Source: Clostridium sp. AF27-2AA (GTDB lineage: Bacteria; Bacillota; Clostridia; Lachnospirales; Lachnospiraceae). From it: 18,750 nt of DNA. Both the position numbers and the translations under genes were made by a program. The stretch's first letter is position 1; each line of letters begins with the position of its first letter. The stretch covers positions 1 to 18,750 of the forward strand of contig NZ_QUFI01000049.1 in NCBI RefSeq assembly GCF_003478505.1, written 5' to 3'. The notes under the pieces are model-generated. The model made no database searches. It was not told the DNA's origin and was given only the letters and a program-made list of their open reading frames with translations. Positions 1 to 7,681 of the stretch are shown here, piece by piece.

Positions 1-46
1 CGGCCTGCTTCGGACCTTTCGTGACTATTCTTAAATTTTTATTACT

Positions 47-76
47 GGAATAGATTTTACTTCTTTTGGCATGCTA
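47..76 (+). promoter_or_regulatory. Candidate sigma-G promoter for spoVAD-spoVAE
   Basis: GGAATA (47-52) and CATGCTA (70-76) are separated by 17 bases. From established knowledge, the forespore sigma-G consensus is close to TGAATA, 17-18 bases, CATACTA, so each box differs at one position. The -10 box ends 42 bases before the spoVAD ATG, and spoVA genes are classic sigma-G targets, which supports the call. Transcription start is not proven. Nothing else in positions 1-118 could be assigned with confidence. Confidence 0.6.
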
Positions 77-118
77 ATTACAGAGTGATTGGTAGTTACA
101 GCGGAAAGGAGTGGAAAT

Positions 119-1228
119 ATGCAGGTGGGAAAGGCAAGTCTGCGGTTTGAACATCCGGCGTTTGTAGCGTCCTGGGCTTCGGTCGCGGGAAAGAAGGAAG
201 GTCAGGGGCCGCTGGCAGATGGAATTGATGTAACAGAAACAGATGAGATGTTTGGAATGGAAAACTGGGAACAGGCAGAGAGCGCCATGCAGAAGCAGGC
301 GGCGGATCTGGCGCTGGAGAAGGGAAATATCCACCGGAGAGAGGTACGCTATCTCTTTGCGGGAGATCTTTTAGGCCAGCTGATCGCTACCTCGTTTGGT
401 ACGGTAGATCTGGAAATTCCGCTGTTTGGCCTTTACGGAGCCTGCTCCACCATGGGAGAGGCACTGAGTCTGGGGGCCATGTGTGTGAATGCCGGGTATG
501 CCGACCGGGTACTGGCCCTGGTTTCCAGTCACTATGCGACAGCAGAGAAGCAGTTCCGTTTTCCGCTGGGCTACGGAAACCAGAGAGCCCAGAGCGCCAC
601 CTGGACCGTGACCGGGTGCGGGGCGGTGGTGCTGGAGAGCGGAAGTGAAATGAAACGAGAAGGAGCATGTAGTGAAAAAAATTCAGAGACAGCTATGAAA
701 CAGGCAGAGACCGGTGGGAACGGAATGGGTAGAAAGAATCATCGCTTCCGTGTGGCAGTGACCGGCATCACCACCGGAAAGCTGGTGGATATGGGAACCA
801 AGGATTCTATGAATATGGGTGCTGCCATGGCACCGGCGGCCTGGAATACCATCTGCCAGAATTTTGAGGATTTCGGTGTGGGTGCCTCCTATTATGACCG
901 CATCATCACCGGAGATCTGGGAGCAGTGGGGCAGAAGGCGCTTCTGGATTTTATGAAGAGCAGCGGTCACGACATCACCGGAAAGCACATGGACTGCGGC
1001 CTGGAAATCTATGACCGGGGCGAGCAGGATGTCCACTCCGGCGGAAGCGGCTGTGGGTGCTCCGCGGTAACGCTGTGTGCCCACATTCTGCCGAAGCTGA
1101 TGCGGGGCGAGTGGAACCGGGTGCTGTTTGTGCCCACCGGCGCGCTGCTGTCTACCGTCAGCTACAACGAAGGCCAGAGCATACCGGGAATCGCTCATGC
1201 GGTGATGCTGGAACGGATGGAGGTGTGA
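119..1228 (+). CDS. spoVAD: Stage V sporulation protein AD (SpoVAD)
   Basis: SpoVAD is a forespore inner-membrane-associated protein with a thiolase-like fold. It binds dipicolinic acid and works with the other SpoVA proteins in its uptake during sporulation and release at germination. The 369-residue product has family blocks throughout: FEHPAFV near the N-terminus, AGDLLGQ (81-87), GACST (107-111), SSHYATAEKQFR (136-147), MGAAMAPAA, GSGCGCSAV and PTGALLS near the C-terminus. The ATG at 119 is chosen because AGGAG sits 7 bases upstream; an in-frame TTG at 89 has no such site. The protein is about 30 residues longer than the usual roughly 338. The extra length is a hydrophilic, charged stretch around residues 176-206, between the GAVVLE strand and the next conserved strand. 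spoVAE follows after 4 bases, so the two are cotranscribed. Confidence 0.97.
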   Translation: MQVGKASLRFEHPAFVASWASVAGKKEGQGPLADGIDVTETDEMFGMENWEQAESAMQKQAADLALEKGNIHRREVRYLFAGDLLGQLIATSFGTVDLEIPLFGLYGACSTMGEALSLGAMCVNAGYADRVLALVSSHYATAEKQFRFPLGYGNQRAQSATWTVTGCGAVVLESGSEMKREGACSEKNSETAMKQAETGGNGMGRKNHRFRVAVTGITTGKLVDMGTKDSMNMGAAMAPAAWNTICQNFEDFGVGASYYDRIITGDLGAVGQKALLDFMKSSGHDITGKHMDCGLEIYDRGEQDVHSGGSGCGCSAVTLCAHILPKLMRGEWNRVLFVPTGALLSTVSYNEGQSIPGIAHAVMLERMEV

Positions 1229-1232
1229 AAAA

Positions 1233-1604
1233 ATGCGTGATATGGTGATGGAACTGGTCCGCGCTTTTCTTGTGGGCGGCGCAATTTGCGCCCTGGTGCA
1301 GATCCTCTTAGACCGCACCAAAATGATGCCAGGCCGGGTTATGGTAACGCTGGTCGTAACCGGCAATGTCTTAGGCTGGCTGGGCCTTTATGAACCCTTC
1401 CTGAAATGGGCTGGAGCCGGAGCCGGGGTGCCGCTCCTCGGTTTTGGCAATACCCTGTGGAAAGGTGTGGCGAAAGCGGTTGGTGAGGAGGGGGCTATGG
1501 GAATCTTTAAAGGCGGCCTCACCGCTGCCTCCGCCGGAATCGCAGCAGCGCTGGTGTTTGGGTATCTGGGGGCGCTGGTGTTTAAGCCGAAGATGAAGGA
1601 GTAA
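1233..1604 (+). CDS. spoVAE: Stage V sporulation protein AE (SpoVAE, b-type)
   Basis: This 123-residue, strongly hydrophobic protein is part of the forespore inner-membrane SpoVA dipicolinic-acid channel. It carries the family features in order: an N-terminal membrane segment (FLVGGAICALVQILLD), TPGR-like MMPGR, a second membrane segment ending in LGLYEPFLKWAGAGAGVP, GFGNTL, and a C-terminal membrane segment ending in ALVFKPK. Length matches the small SpoVAEb/SpoVAC-like family. The GATGGAGG site overlaps the end of spoVAD and lies 9 bases before the ATG, and the 4-base gap suggests translational coupling. An in-frame ATG at 1242 is an alternative start. No spoVAC or spoVAF is seen nearby; spoVAC could lie upstream of the window edge. 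Confidence 0.95.
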   Translation: MRDMVMELVRAFLVGGAICALVQILLDRTKMMPGRVMVTLVVTGNVLGWLGLYEPFLKWAGAGAGVPLLGFGNTLWKGVAKAVGEEGAMGIFKGGLTAASAGIAAALVFGYLGALVFKPKMKE

Positions 1605-1609
1605 ATGAA

Positions 1610-1636
1610 AAAAGTTCTGAGATAGAACTTTTGTTT
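1610..1636 (+). terminator. Weak AT-rich hairpin after spoVAE
   Basis: AAAAGTTCT (1610-1618) pairs perfectly with AGAACTTTT (1624-1632) around a 5-base loop, followed by GTTT. The stem has only three G-C pairs, so termination would be inefficient at best. It overlaps the TTG start (1631) of the next reading frame, which argues that the true start of that gene lies further downstream. Confidence 0.4.
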
Positions 1637-2130
1637 GATCCTTACACGATGGTTGGAATATTCGGCATCGGTGCGTATCCATTCTGCTTTAACATCCGCA
1701 TGGTATCCTATGCGATATTCTGGGCTGTTCTGGTACTGGTTCCGGTTGGAGTGAATATGGTGCTGAAACCGTTTGGAACGGATAAAAAAACGATAATCGG
1801 GCCGGCAATCGGGATTCTGGCGCTGGTGATGTTTCTGTCGGGAGTGGCTGTAGAAAAATACAGTCATTATATGCGCGAGAACTATGGAACGGTCCATGAG
1901 GCAGATTATTCGGACTATGAAGTGGTCAAACCGGATATTGCGGTAAAGCTGCTTAAGTATCCGCATAAGCCCTGGTTTCAGCGCTTTTTAAAGACGGAGG
2001 CGACATTCCGTGGCTGCTACGATGGCGTAAGATATTCCCAGGTGGAATTCTGGCGTTTGTATATGGCGGGATTCAGATCAGACCGGATACAGAGGAACCG
2101 GAAGACGCGGACGAGGATGATTTTTTCTAA
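1631..2130 (+). pseudogene. Unrecognised membrane protein gene with an apparent -1 frameshift
   Basis: I do not recognise the family. The first frame (TTG at 1631; in-frame ATGs at 1649, 1697 and 1757) encodes two likely membrane segments, VSYAIFWAVLVLVPVGV and IIGPAIGILALVMFLSGVAV, then a charged stretch. From about 1990 that frame becomes implausible (basic, ending RIQRNRKTRTRM). The -1 frame instead gives a coherent tail with a third hydrophobic stretch (FPGGILAFVYGGIQI) and a strongly acidic end (EEPEDADEDDFF), stopping at 2128-2130 just before the terminator. The two join at TTTTTAAAG (1985-1993). One missing A in the A-run would explain it; a real mutation, a sequencing error or programmed slippage at TTTAAAG are all possible. 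No start has a convincing ribosome-binding site; the ATG at 1757 has the best (TTGGAG, 5-base spacing). Without a shift the first frame would end at 2143. Confidence 0.5.
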
Positions 2131-2152
2131 TAGAACCGAATAAGCAAAGAAG

Positions 2153-2184
2153 GGCGCGGAAGCCAGACAGTTTCCGCGCCTTTT
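2153..2184 (+). terminator. Strong intrinsic terminator, probably shared by convergent genes
   Basis: GGCGCGGAA (2153-2161) and TTCCGCGCC (2172-2180) form a perfect 9-bp GC-rich stem around a 10-base loop, followed by TTTT. It lies between the convergent membrane gene and ilvD-like gene. Read on the other strand it is followed by a T-rich stretch, so it may work in both directions. Confidence 0.88.
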
Positions 2185-2200
2185 GTGTACAGACAGTTTG

Positions 2201-3886
2201 TTAATCCACAATCACTCCGCCCTGGTCCGCGCTTCTTGCGTGCAGTGCGTAGCGCTTCAGATAACCGTCTACTTTCTTCGGTTCGTAGTGGAATGCGGCT
2301 TTTCTGCGGGCGAGTTCTTCATCGGATACGTGGAGCTCCAGTTTTTTGTTCGGGATGTCGATCTCGATTTCGTCTCCGTCTTCAATGAGGGCGATGGGAC
2401 CGCCAGCTGCGGCTTCTGGAGAAATATGACCCACGAAGCAGCCGTTGTTGGTGCCGGAGAAGCGTCCGTCGGTGATGAGGGCGGTGCACTTGTTTAAGCC
2501 CTGACCGTAGAGCAGCTTCATCGGCTTGAACATTTCCGGCATACCCGGAGCGCCTTTCGGTCCCTCGTAGCGGACTACTACTACGTGGCCCGGCTTGATG
2601 AGCTGCTTTGCGATGGCATCGCTCACGGCATCCTCACTGTCGAAGCAGATGGCTTTTCCGGTGAAGTGGCGTACTTCCTCCGCAACAGCAGCAGGTTTGG
2701 CTACAGCGGTGTCAGGAGCGAGGTTGCCGTGCATGATGGCGAGTCCTGCCAGGGTGGAGAATGGCTTCTCCAGGGAGGTGATGACCTCCGGGTTCTTCGG
2801 GTAGAGACTGCGGCAGGCTGCGGCGTTTTCGCCGATGGATTTTCCGGTCACGGTCATGCAGTCGTTGTACAGAAGCGGTTTCATCTGGCGCTGAACCTCT
2901 GGGATACCGCCGGCCTTGTAGAAGTCCTCAGCATCGAATTCCCTGGAGGCCGGATTGATGCGGCAGATAAGCGGGATGCTGTTTCCGTATTCCTCTAACC
3001 ATCCCATGACGGTTTTGGAATCCAGGCCGATCTCATGGGCAATGGCGAGGGTGTGGATGACGCAGTTGGTGGAGCCGCCGGTTGCCATAAGAACCATGAT
3101 GGCGTTGCGGATGGCCTCCGGAGTCAGGATATCCCGGGAGGTGATGCCGTTTAATACCATACGGACTGCCGCTTCACCGGAGAGAAGTGCCGCGCGGATG
3201 CGGTCGTTATAGACAGCCGGGATCGCTGCGGAGCCGGGCAGGCTTAAGCCCAGGGCCTCTGCCATGCAGCACATGGAGTTTGCGGTGGCCATATGCTGGC
3301 AGGAGCCGACGGTCGGGCAGCAGAGCTCAGTGATGTCCTCCAGAACATCGTGGTCGATCTTGCCAACCTGGTACATACCGTAGGCCTCCTCGATGGAGGT
3401 GGAATCAGATTTGCGCTTGCCGCCAAAGGACTGGCCGCCCAGCATGCATCCGCCAGCCAGGAAGATGCATGGAATATCCAGTCTTGCAGCGGCCATCAGC
3501 ATGCCCGGAACGGTTTTATCGCAGGAGCCAATGAGCACCAGGCCGTCCAGCCGGTGCGCCCGTGCCATAGTCTCAATGCTGTCTGCCACAAGCTCACGGG
3601 ACGGCAGAGAGTAGCGGGCACCGCTGTGGGTGGTGCACACACCGTCGCATACGGCAATGCAGCCAAATTCTACCGGTGTGCCGCCTGCACGGTAAACGCC
3701 GTATTTGACCTGCTCGGCCAGCTCTTTCAGATGACGGTGGCCGGGCACAATGTCCGTGAAAGAGTTGCAGACACCGATAATAGGACGGGACAAGTCATCG
3801 TTGGAGAAGCCGTTCGCTTTGTAAAGGGTGCGGCAGGAGATGAGACTGTCCGGGAGAAAAGTACCTGATTCAAATTTCTTTTGCAT
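2201..3886 (-). CDS. ilvD: IlvD/Edd-family dehydratase (dihydroxy-acid or sugar-acid dehydratase)
   Basis: The 561-residue protein belongs to the iron-sulfur IlvD/Edd dehydratases, which remove water from 2,3-dihydroxy acids. The three expected cluster cysteines are C40 (VCNS), C122 (SCDK) and C196 (CPTVGSC). Metal-site residues D81, D123 and K124 are present, as are GGSTN, the RYEGPKGAPGMPEM block and DGRFSG near residue 475. The start at 3886 follows AGGGGG at 7 bases; an upstream ATG at 3937 lacks such a site. The sequence is not canonical DHAD: GSCDK replaces NCDK, CPTVGSCQHM replaces CPTCGSCSGM, and the LPGSAAIPA and MHGNLAPD blocks recall pentonate and other sugar-acid dehydratases. No ilvB, ilvN, ilvC or leu gene is nearby. 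Membership of the family is very likely, but the substrate (dihydroxyisovalerate or a sugar acid) cannot be decided here, so the symbol is provisional. Confidence 0.9.
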   Translation of the reverse strand: MQKKFESGTFLPDSLISCRTLYKANGFSNDDLSRPIIGVCNSFTDIVPGHRHLKELAEQVKYGVYRAGGTPVEFGCIAVCDGVCTTHSGARYSLPSRELVADSIETMARAHRLDGLVLIGSCDKTVPGMLMAAARLDIPCIFLAGGCMLGGQSFGGKRKSDSTSIEEAYGMYQVGKIDHDVLEDITELCCPTVGSCQHMATANSMCCMAEALGLSLPGSAAIPAVYNDRIRAALLSGEAAVRMVLNGITSRDILTPEAIRNAIMVLMATGGSTNCVIHTLAIAHEIGLDSKTVMGWLEEYGNSIPLICRINPASREFDAEDFYKAGGIPEVQRQMKPLLYNDCMTVTGKSIGENAAACRSLYPKNPEVITSLEKPFSTLAGLAIMHGNLAPDTAVAKPAAVAEEVRHFTGKAICFDSEDAVSDAIAKQLIKPGHVVVVRYEGPKGAPGMPEMFKPMKLLYGQGLNKCTALITDGRFSGTNNGCFVGHISPEAAAGGPIALIEDGDEIEIDIPNKKLELHVSDEELARRKAAFHYEPKKVDGYLKRYALHARSADQGGVIVD

Positions 3887-3931
3887 GTGAATACCCCCTG
3901 ATGAACGTTGTTGTGAAAAATGCCAGATTAT

Positions 3932-3955
3932 TGTCAAAATCTAAGAGATATTATA
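3932..3955 (-). promoter_or_regulatory. Possible promoter elements upstream of the ilvD-like gene
   Basis: On the minus strand a perfect TATAAT lies at 3955-3950, but its -35 region (TTTTAA at 17 bases) is poor. A perfect TTGACA lies just downstream at 3937-3932, with no good -10 box at the right distance. The leader to the start codon is only about 40-60 bases. Which of these, if either, is used is unclear. Confidence 0.3.
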
Positions 3956-3980
3956 GCGCATCTGCATTGGGATTAAAAGA

Positions 3981-4019
3981 AAAAGCTCTGAGAAAATTCT
4001 GGATTTCTCAGAGCTTTTT
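3981..4019 (-). terminator. Intrinsic terminator of the class A PBP gene
   Basis: A 15-bp perfect stem, 3981-3995 with 4004-4018, encloses an 8-base loop; the core is GCTCTGAG/CTCAGAGC. On the minus strand it is followed by a T-rich run (TTTTTCTTTT). It sits 11 bases past the stop codon of the penicillin-binding protein and just ahead of the ilvD-like promoter region, separating the two minus-strand genes. Confidence 0.9.
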
Positions 4020-4029
4020 AGGGATAAAT

Positions 4030-6702
4030 TTAGTCGCGTCCTGGTCCGTTCGACACGCCCGAGGAAGGCCGGGTGCTGGCGCCGCCTGGTCCAAGGCCGG
4101 GAACAACACCAGCTCCACCGGAGCCGGAACTGTCATTAGTCTCATCTGGTCCGAGGTAGGATGGATCAACGGTTACACTGGTGTGACCGGAGCAGTGCCT
4201 GGTCGGCATAGCGTATTTGGAATCATCGGTCTCGCCTTCTTCCTCGGCTGGAAGGGCAATGCGCACCATGGAAGTTTTCGGGCAGTTGGAGCCCGGAAGA
4301 AGTCCGGTAACGCTGCAGACCGTGGCAAGCACATGGGTGTTGCACATTTCGGTTGGTACGGTGCCTTTTGCAAAGTATTCAGTGTAAACTGCATTGCCGC
4401 GCGGATCGTGGGAGCAGACACCGGGAATGGCAAGTTTGCCGGATTTGCGGCAGATCTCTGCAGTTTCCACGCTGTCCGGAACGGCGAATCCCGGATCACT
4501 TAAACCCTCGTGAACGCGGGTCATGATCTTGCGCCAGATATCTTTGTGGTAGGAAGTACCGCCGTTCTGTCCGGTGAGCTTCTGGTTCTCGTCACAGCCG
4601 CCCCATACACCGGCGGTGTAATAAGGTGTGTAGCCGATGAACCAGATATCGTTGTTGTTGCTGGTGGTACCGCTCTTGCCGGCTGCAGACATGTTCGGCA
4701 GGGCTGCGCGGGTGCTGGTGGAGCTGACGCTGACACCGGAGCTTGCGAAGATGCGGTTGGCCTGCATGGAATCCTCCATGGCATCAGTCAGCAGGAACGC
4801 GGTGGAATCCTTCAGAACCCGGTGGGTTTCCGGCTCATTGTCGATGAGCAGCTTGCCATCGTGATCCAGGATCTTTGTGAAGAATACCGGTTTGGTGTAA
4901 AGGCCGCCGTTGGCAATGGAAGCAAAGGCAGCGGTCAGTTCCAGGTTGGTCACGCCTTTGGTGATGCCGCCCAGGGCAGTTGCTGCGTTCATATCGGTAT
5001 CGGTCAGGGTGGTGATGCCGAAGTTCTTGGCGTATTCCACACCCAGCTGGGGACTTACGGTTTCCATCATGGTGCGCACAGCAACGATGTTCATGGAGTA
5101 GATGATACCGTCGCGGATGTTGGAGTAACCCAGGTAACCCTGCTTATACCAGTTTTTAAAGGTCTTGGTGCCCACGGTGAAAGGGGCATCGTAGTAAACG
5201 CTTCCCAGGGTGGCACCGCAGGTGTCCAGAGCCGGGGCAAATGCAGTAATGACCTTGAAAGTAGAACCAGGCTGTCTGGTAGTGTTGGTAGCGCGGTTTA
5301 AGGTCAGGCTGGCAGTCTTGGTGCCGCGGCCTCCGCTGATGGCTTTGACCTGCCCGGTTTTCTGGTCCATGATGACGAAGGAAACCTGGGGCTGCAGGAC
5401 TTTGCTGGAGCGTTCTCCGATGATGGTATCGCCCTCCTGCAGAGTAGCTGCCTTGTAAGCTTCAATGTCTGCGTCAGCCTCCGCTTCGCTGTTGTAGAGT
5501 CCTTCCCAGCCTGCGTTTAAGGTGGAGGCGTGCCAGGATTTTAAGTTCTTCTCGGAAAAATGCTCGGTGGTGCCGTCTGCATGGGTTACAGAGAGACGGT
5601 ACTCCAGGCTGTAGCGGGCAGCGGAATAGTTGGAAGGATCGTTGACCTCTTCATCCACGATGGCCTGGATGGCCGGATCCTGGGTGGTGTAAATCTGAAG
5701 TCCGCCGCTGTAGAGCAGGTTGTGGGCCTGGGTTTCGGTGTAGCCAAGTTTTTCCATCAGTGTGTCTTTCACCTGCTGGGTCAGCTCATCAGTGAAATAG
5801 CTGTAGGGAGTGGAATTCTCCTTGGAGACGTTGTCCACCATCTGGATACGGGCGTAGACATCATCTGCCAGGGCTTCTTCCTGCTGCTCCTTGGTGATGT
5901 AACCCTGCTCAAACATATACTGCAGGATGACCTTGCGCTTTTCCGCATTGGCCTCCTGACCGCTGATGGGGTTTAAGCGGGACGGGTTCTGGGTGATGCC
6001 TGCAATGACGGTGCACTCGGAGAGTGTCAGGTCAGAAACATCCTTATTAAAATACCGCCGTGCAGCTACCTTGACGCCCAGGGCATTGTTGCCTAAGTTG
6101 ATGGTGTTTAAGTAGTTGGTCAGGATTAGCTTGCGGTCCATGGATTTTGTGAGCTGCAAAGCCAGGTACTGCTCCTGGAGTTTTCGCTCTAACTTGGCGC
6201 CGAAGCTGGTCTCCATGCCGCCGTTGAACATGTTGTTCTTGATGAGCTGCTGGGTGATGGTACTTCCGCCTCCGCGGTTTTCACCGGTCAGTACGCCGAC
6301 TGCCGCGCGGGAGATGGAGCGTAAGTCGATGCCGTTGTGGGTCCAGAATCGGGAGTCCTCAATGGCAACGAAGGCGTTGATCAGGTCTTGGGGGAGTTCA
6401 TCGTAAGTGGCTTCTTCCCGGTTGGAGCCTGCGGTTACCAGGGTGTCGGTTAAGTTTCCGGCGCTGTCATATACGGTGGTGGCATAGCCGATGGGGACGA
6501 TGCTGTCCACATTCAGGTCCGGGGAATTGTCGATGATGCCCATGACAATGCCGATGCCGATACTGGATATGACCAGAACGCTAAACAGACAGAGCACGCA
6601 GCAGGTCTTTAGAAAGGTAAGAAAAATCCGGGAGCGGTATTTGCGGCTCCTGGAGTTTACGGCCTGCAGACGCTTTTCTGTCGCGTCTTTTCCATAATTC
6701 AT
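4030..6702 (-). CDS. Class A penicillin-binding protein (PBP1A-type)
   Basis: This is a bifunctional peptidoglycan synthase of 890 residues, anchored in the cytoplasmic membrane with its bulk outside. A basic cytoplasmic N-terminus is followed by one membrane anchor (about 27-55). The GT51 glycosyltransferase domain shows EDSRFW with catalytic E115, GGSTITQQLIKN (145-156), RKLQEQ (173-178) and NYLNTINLG (196-204). The transpeptidase domain shows SxxK at S480-K483 (PGSTFK), SxN at S536-N538 and KSGT at 676-679. The last 40 or so residues are a Gly/Ser/Pro-rich, probably disordered tail. The ATG at 6702 has AAAGGAGG 7 bases upstream. It is monocistronic, with its own promoter and terminator. 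The domain calls are certain; the exact orthologue (pbpA, ponA, mrcA) is not. Confidence 0.97.
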   Translation of the reverse strand: MNYGKDATEKRLQAVNSRSRKYRSRIFLTFLKTCCVLCLFSVLVISSIGIGIVMGIIDNSPDLNVDSIVPIGYATTVYDSAGNLTDTLVTAGSNREEATYDELPQDLINAFVAIEDSRFWTHNGIDLRSISRAAVGVLTGENRGGGSTITQQLIKNNMFNGGMETSFGAKLERKLQEQYLALQLTKSMDRKLILTNYLNTINLGNNALGVKVAARRYFNKDVSDLTLSECTVIAGITQNPSRLNPISGQEANAEKRKVILQYMFEQGYITKEQQEEALADDVYARIQMVDNVSKENSTPYSYFTDELTQQVKDTLMEKLGYTETQAHNLLYSGGLQIYTTQDPAIQAIVDEEVNDPSNYSAARYSLEYRLSVTHADGTTEHFSEKNLKSWHASTLNAGWEGLYNSEAEADADIEAYKAATLQEGDTIIGERSSKVLQPQVSFVIMDQKTGQVKAISGGRGTKTASLTLNRATNTTRQPGSTFKVITAFAPALDTCGATLGSVYYDAPFTVGTKTFKNWYKQGYLGYSNIRDGIIYSMNIVAVRTMMETVSPQLGVEYAKNFGITTLTDTDMNAATALGGITKGVTNLELTAAFASIANGGLYTKPVFFTKILDHDGKLLIDNEPETHRVLKDSTAFLLTDAMEDSMQANRIFASSGVSVSSTSTRAALPNMSAAGKSGTTSNNNDIWFIGYTPYYTAGVWGGCDENQKLTGQNGGTSYHKDIWRKIMTRVHEGLSDPGFAVPDSVETAEICRKSGKLAIPGVCSHDPRGNAVYTEYFAKGTVPTEMCNTHVLATVCSVTGLLPGSNCPKTSMVRIALPAEEEGETDDSKYAMPTRHCSGHTSVTVDPSYLGPDETNDSSGSGGAGVVPGLGPGGASTRPSSGVSNGPGRD

Positions 6703-6751
6703 TCGGAATCCTCCTTTGTTGTCGGGATTTTTCTATAAAAATCCAATTATG

Positions 6752-6780
6752 ATTATACCAAAAGGCCCCTTACAATGCAA
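6752..6780 (-). promoter_or_regulatory. Sigma-A promoter of the class A PBP gene
   Basis: On the minus strand TTGCAT (6780-6775), a 17-base spacer and a perfect TATAAT (6757-6752) with a TG extended -10 element form a strong housekeeping promoter about 50 bases before the PBP start codon. Confidence 0.82.
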
Positions 6781-6811
6781 CCATAGCGCAGTTTGCGGCA
6801 TCAGATACTCC

Positions 6812-6840
6812 TTGCCAGAAGCCGCGTTTACTGGTAAGAT
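6812..6840 (+). promoter_or_regulatory. Probable sigma-A promoter of yigZ
   Basis: TTGCCA (6812-6817) and TAAGAT (6835-6840) are 17 bases apart, with a TG extended -10 element. The yigZ start is about 50 bases downstream. It is divergent from the PBP promoter, the two -35 boxes lying about 30 bases apart. Confidence 0.6.
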
Positions 6841-6891
6841 AGGAGCGAAAGAAAAATACAGGATGATTGATTATATATAGGAAGTATACCC

Positions 6892-7542
6892 ATGATGGAA
6901 CGATATAAAATTCTTTTTGAGGGCGGAGAGGGCGAACTGACCGAGAAAAAATCCCGCTTCATTGCCACTACAAGACCGGTGAAGAGCGAGGAGGAGGCTG
7001 TGGCCTTCATTGATGAAATGAAAAAGAAATACTGGGATGCCAGACACAACTGTTCGGCTTATGTCATCGGTGAGCGGGGACAGGTTCAGCGATGCAGTGA
7101 TGACGGTGAGCCGGCTCAGACCGCAGGCCGCCCGATGCTGGATGTGCTTTTGGGCGCGGAAGTAAAAAATATCTGCGTGGTGGTGACTCGTTACTTTGGC
7201 GGAACCCTCCTTGGCACTGGCGGACTGGTACGGGCTTACTCTGGTGCAGTGCAGGAGGGCTTAAAGAACAGTGTCATTGTAGAAAAATGTCCGGGTGTGG
7301 AATTAAAGATTCATACGGATTACAATGGCATTGGCAAGATTCAGTACATCACGGCCCAGATGGAGATTCCGGTGTTAGATACCCAGTACACCGACGCGGT
7401 GGATGTGGTCTGTATGGTTCCGCTGGAAAAAGAAGGTTCCCTGGTTGCCCAGATTACTGAGAAAACCGGCGGAAAGGCAGTTATGACCCGGGGAAAAGAG
7501 TGCTACTATGGCTTTGCGGATGGCGAACTGGTTCTGTTTTAA
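6892..7542 (+). CDS. yigZ: YigZ/YvyE family (IMPACT-like) protein
   Basis: The 216-residue protein belongs to the conserved IMPACT/YigZ family, whose eukaryotic members regulate the eIF2-alpha kinase GCN2. The bacterial role is not well defined, though RNA or nucleic-acid binding by the C-terminal domain has been proposed. Visible hallmarks are the N-terminal KKSRFIA block, RHNCSAYVIG, RCSDDGEPAQTAGRPML and VVTRYFGGTLLGTGGLVRAYSGA, followed by the smaller C-terminal ferredoxin-like domain ending in YGFADGELVLF. Two adjacent ATGs (6892 and 6895) both fit the AGGAAG site at 6879-6884 (7 and 10 bases), so the start is uncertain by one residue. It appears to be transcribed alone. Confidence 0.95.
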   Translation: MMERYKILFEGGEGELTEKKSRFIATTRPVKSEEEAVAFIDEMKKKYWDARHNCSAYVIGERGQVQRCSDDGEPAQTAGRPMLDVLLGAEVKNICVVVTRYFGGTLLGTGGLVRAYSGAVQEGLKNSVIVEKCPGVELKIHTDYNGIGKIQYITAQMEIPVLDTQYTDAVDVVCMVPLEKEGSLVAQITEKTGGKAVMTRGKECYYGFADGELVLF

Positions 7543-7582
7543 ATTTTAAACAGAAAAAAGCCCTGCATTGCGGAAAAAAGTC

Positions 7583-7611
7583 TTGCAATCTGTTACTCAG
7601 GATGTTATATT
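7583..7611 (+). promoter_or_regulatory. Probable sigma-A promoter driving typA
   Basis: TTGCAA (7583-7588), 17 bases and TATATT (7606-7611), with a TGT extended -10 element, make a good housekeeping promoter. Predicted start of RNA is near 7618, giving a leader of about 115 bases before typA that contains an intrinsic terminator. No comparable promoter was seen between that terminator and typA. Confidence 0.68.
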
Positions 7612-7634
7612 AATAAATTGTGATAAGTGACGTG

Positions 7635-7670
7635 AAACTAAGGACCTGGCAACAAGTCCTTAGTTTTTTT
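7635..7670 (+). terminator. Intrinsic terminator between yigZ and typA
   Basis: AAACTAAGGAC (7635-7645) pairs with GTCCTTAGTTT (7656-7666) around a 10-base loop, ending in a run of seven T. It can end yigZ transcripts. Because the best typA promoter lies upstream of it, it may also act as an attenuator in the typA leader. Confidence 0.85.
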
Positions 7671-7681
7671 GTAAAGCTGAT

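Noticed and set aside
3..53. Open frame at the left edge encoding GPFVTILKFLLLE before a stop, perhaps the end of spoVAC
   Set aside because: The 16 residues do not match the SpoVAC C-terminus as I know it, and other frames also close here, so no partial gene can be supported.
2183..2497. Plus-strand frames over the ilvD-like gene, and similar long frames opposite the PBP gene
   Set aside because: They are antisense shadows of well-supported minus-strand genes and show no family motifs or ribosome-binding sites.
7532..7555. Inverted repeat TTCTGTTT/AAACAGAA at the yigZ stop codon
   Set aside because: AT-rich, within coding sequence and not followed by a T-run; the strong terminator at 7635-7670 explains termination better.
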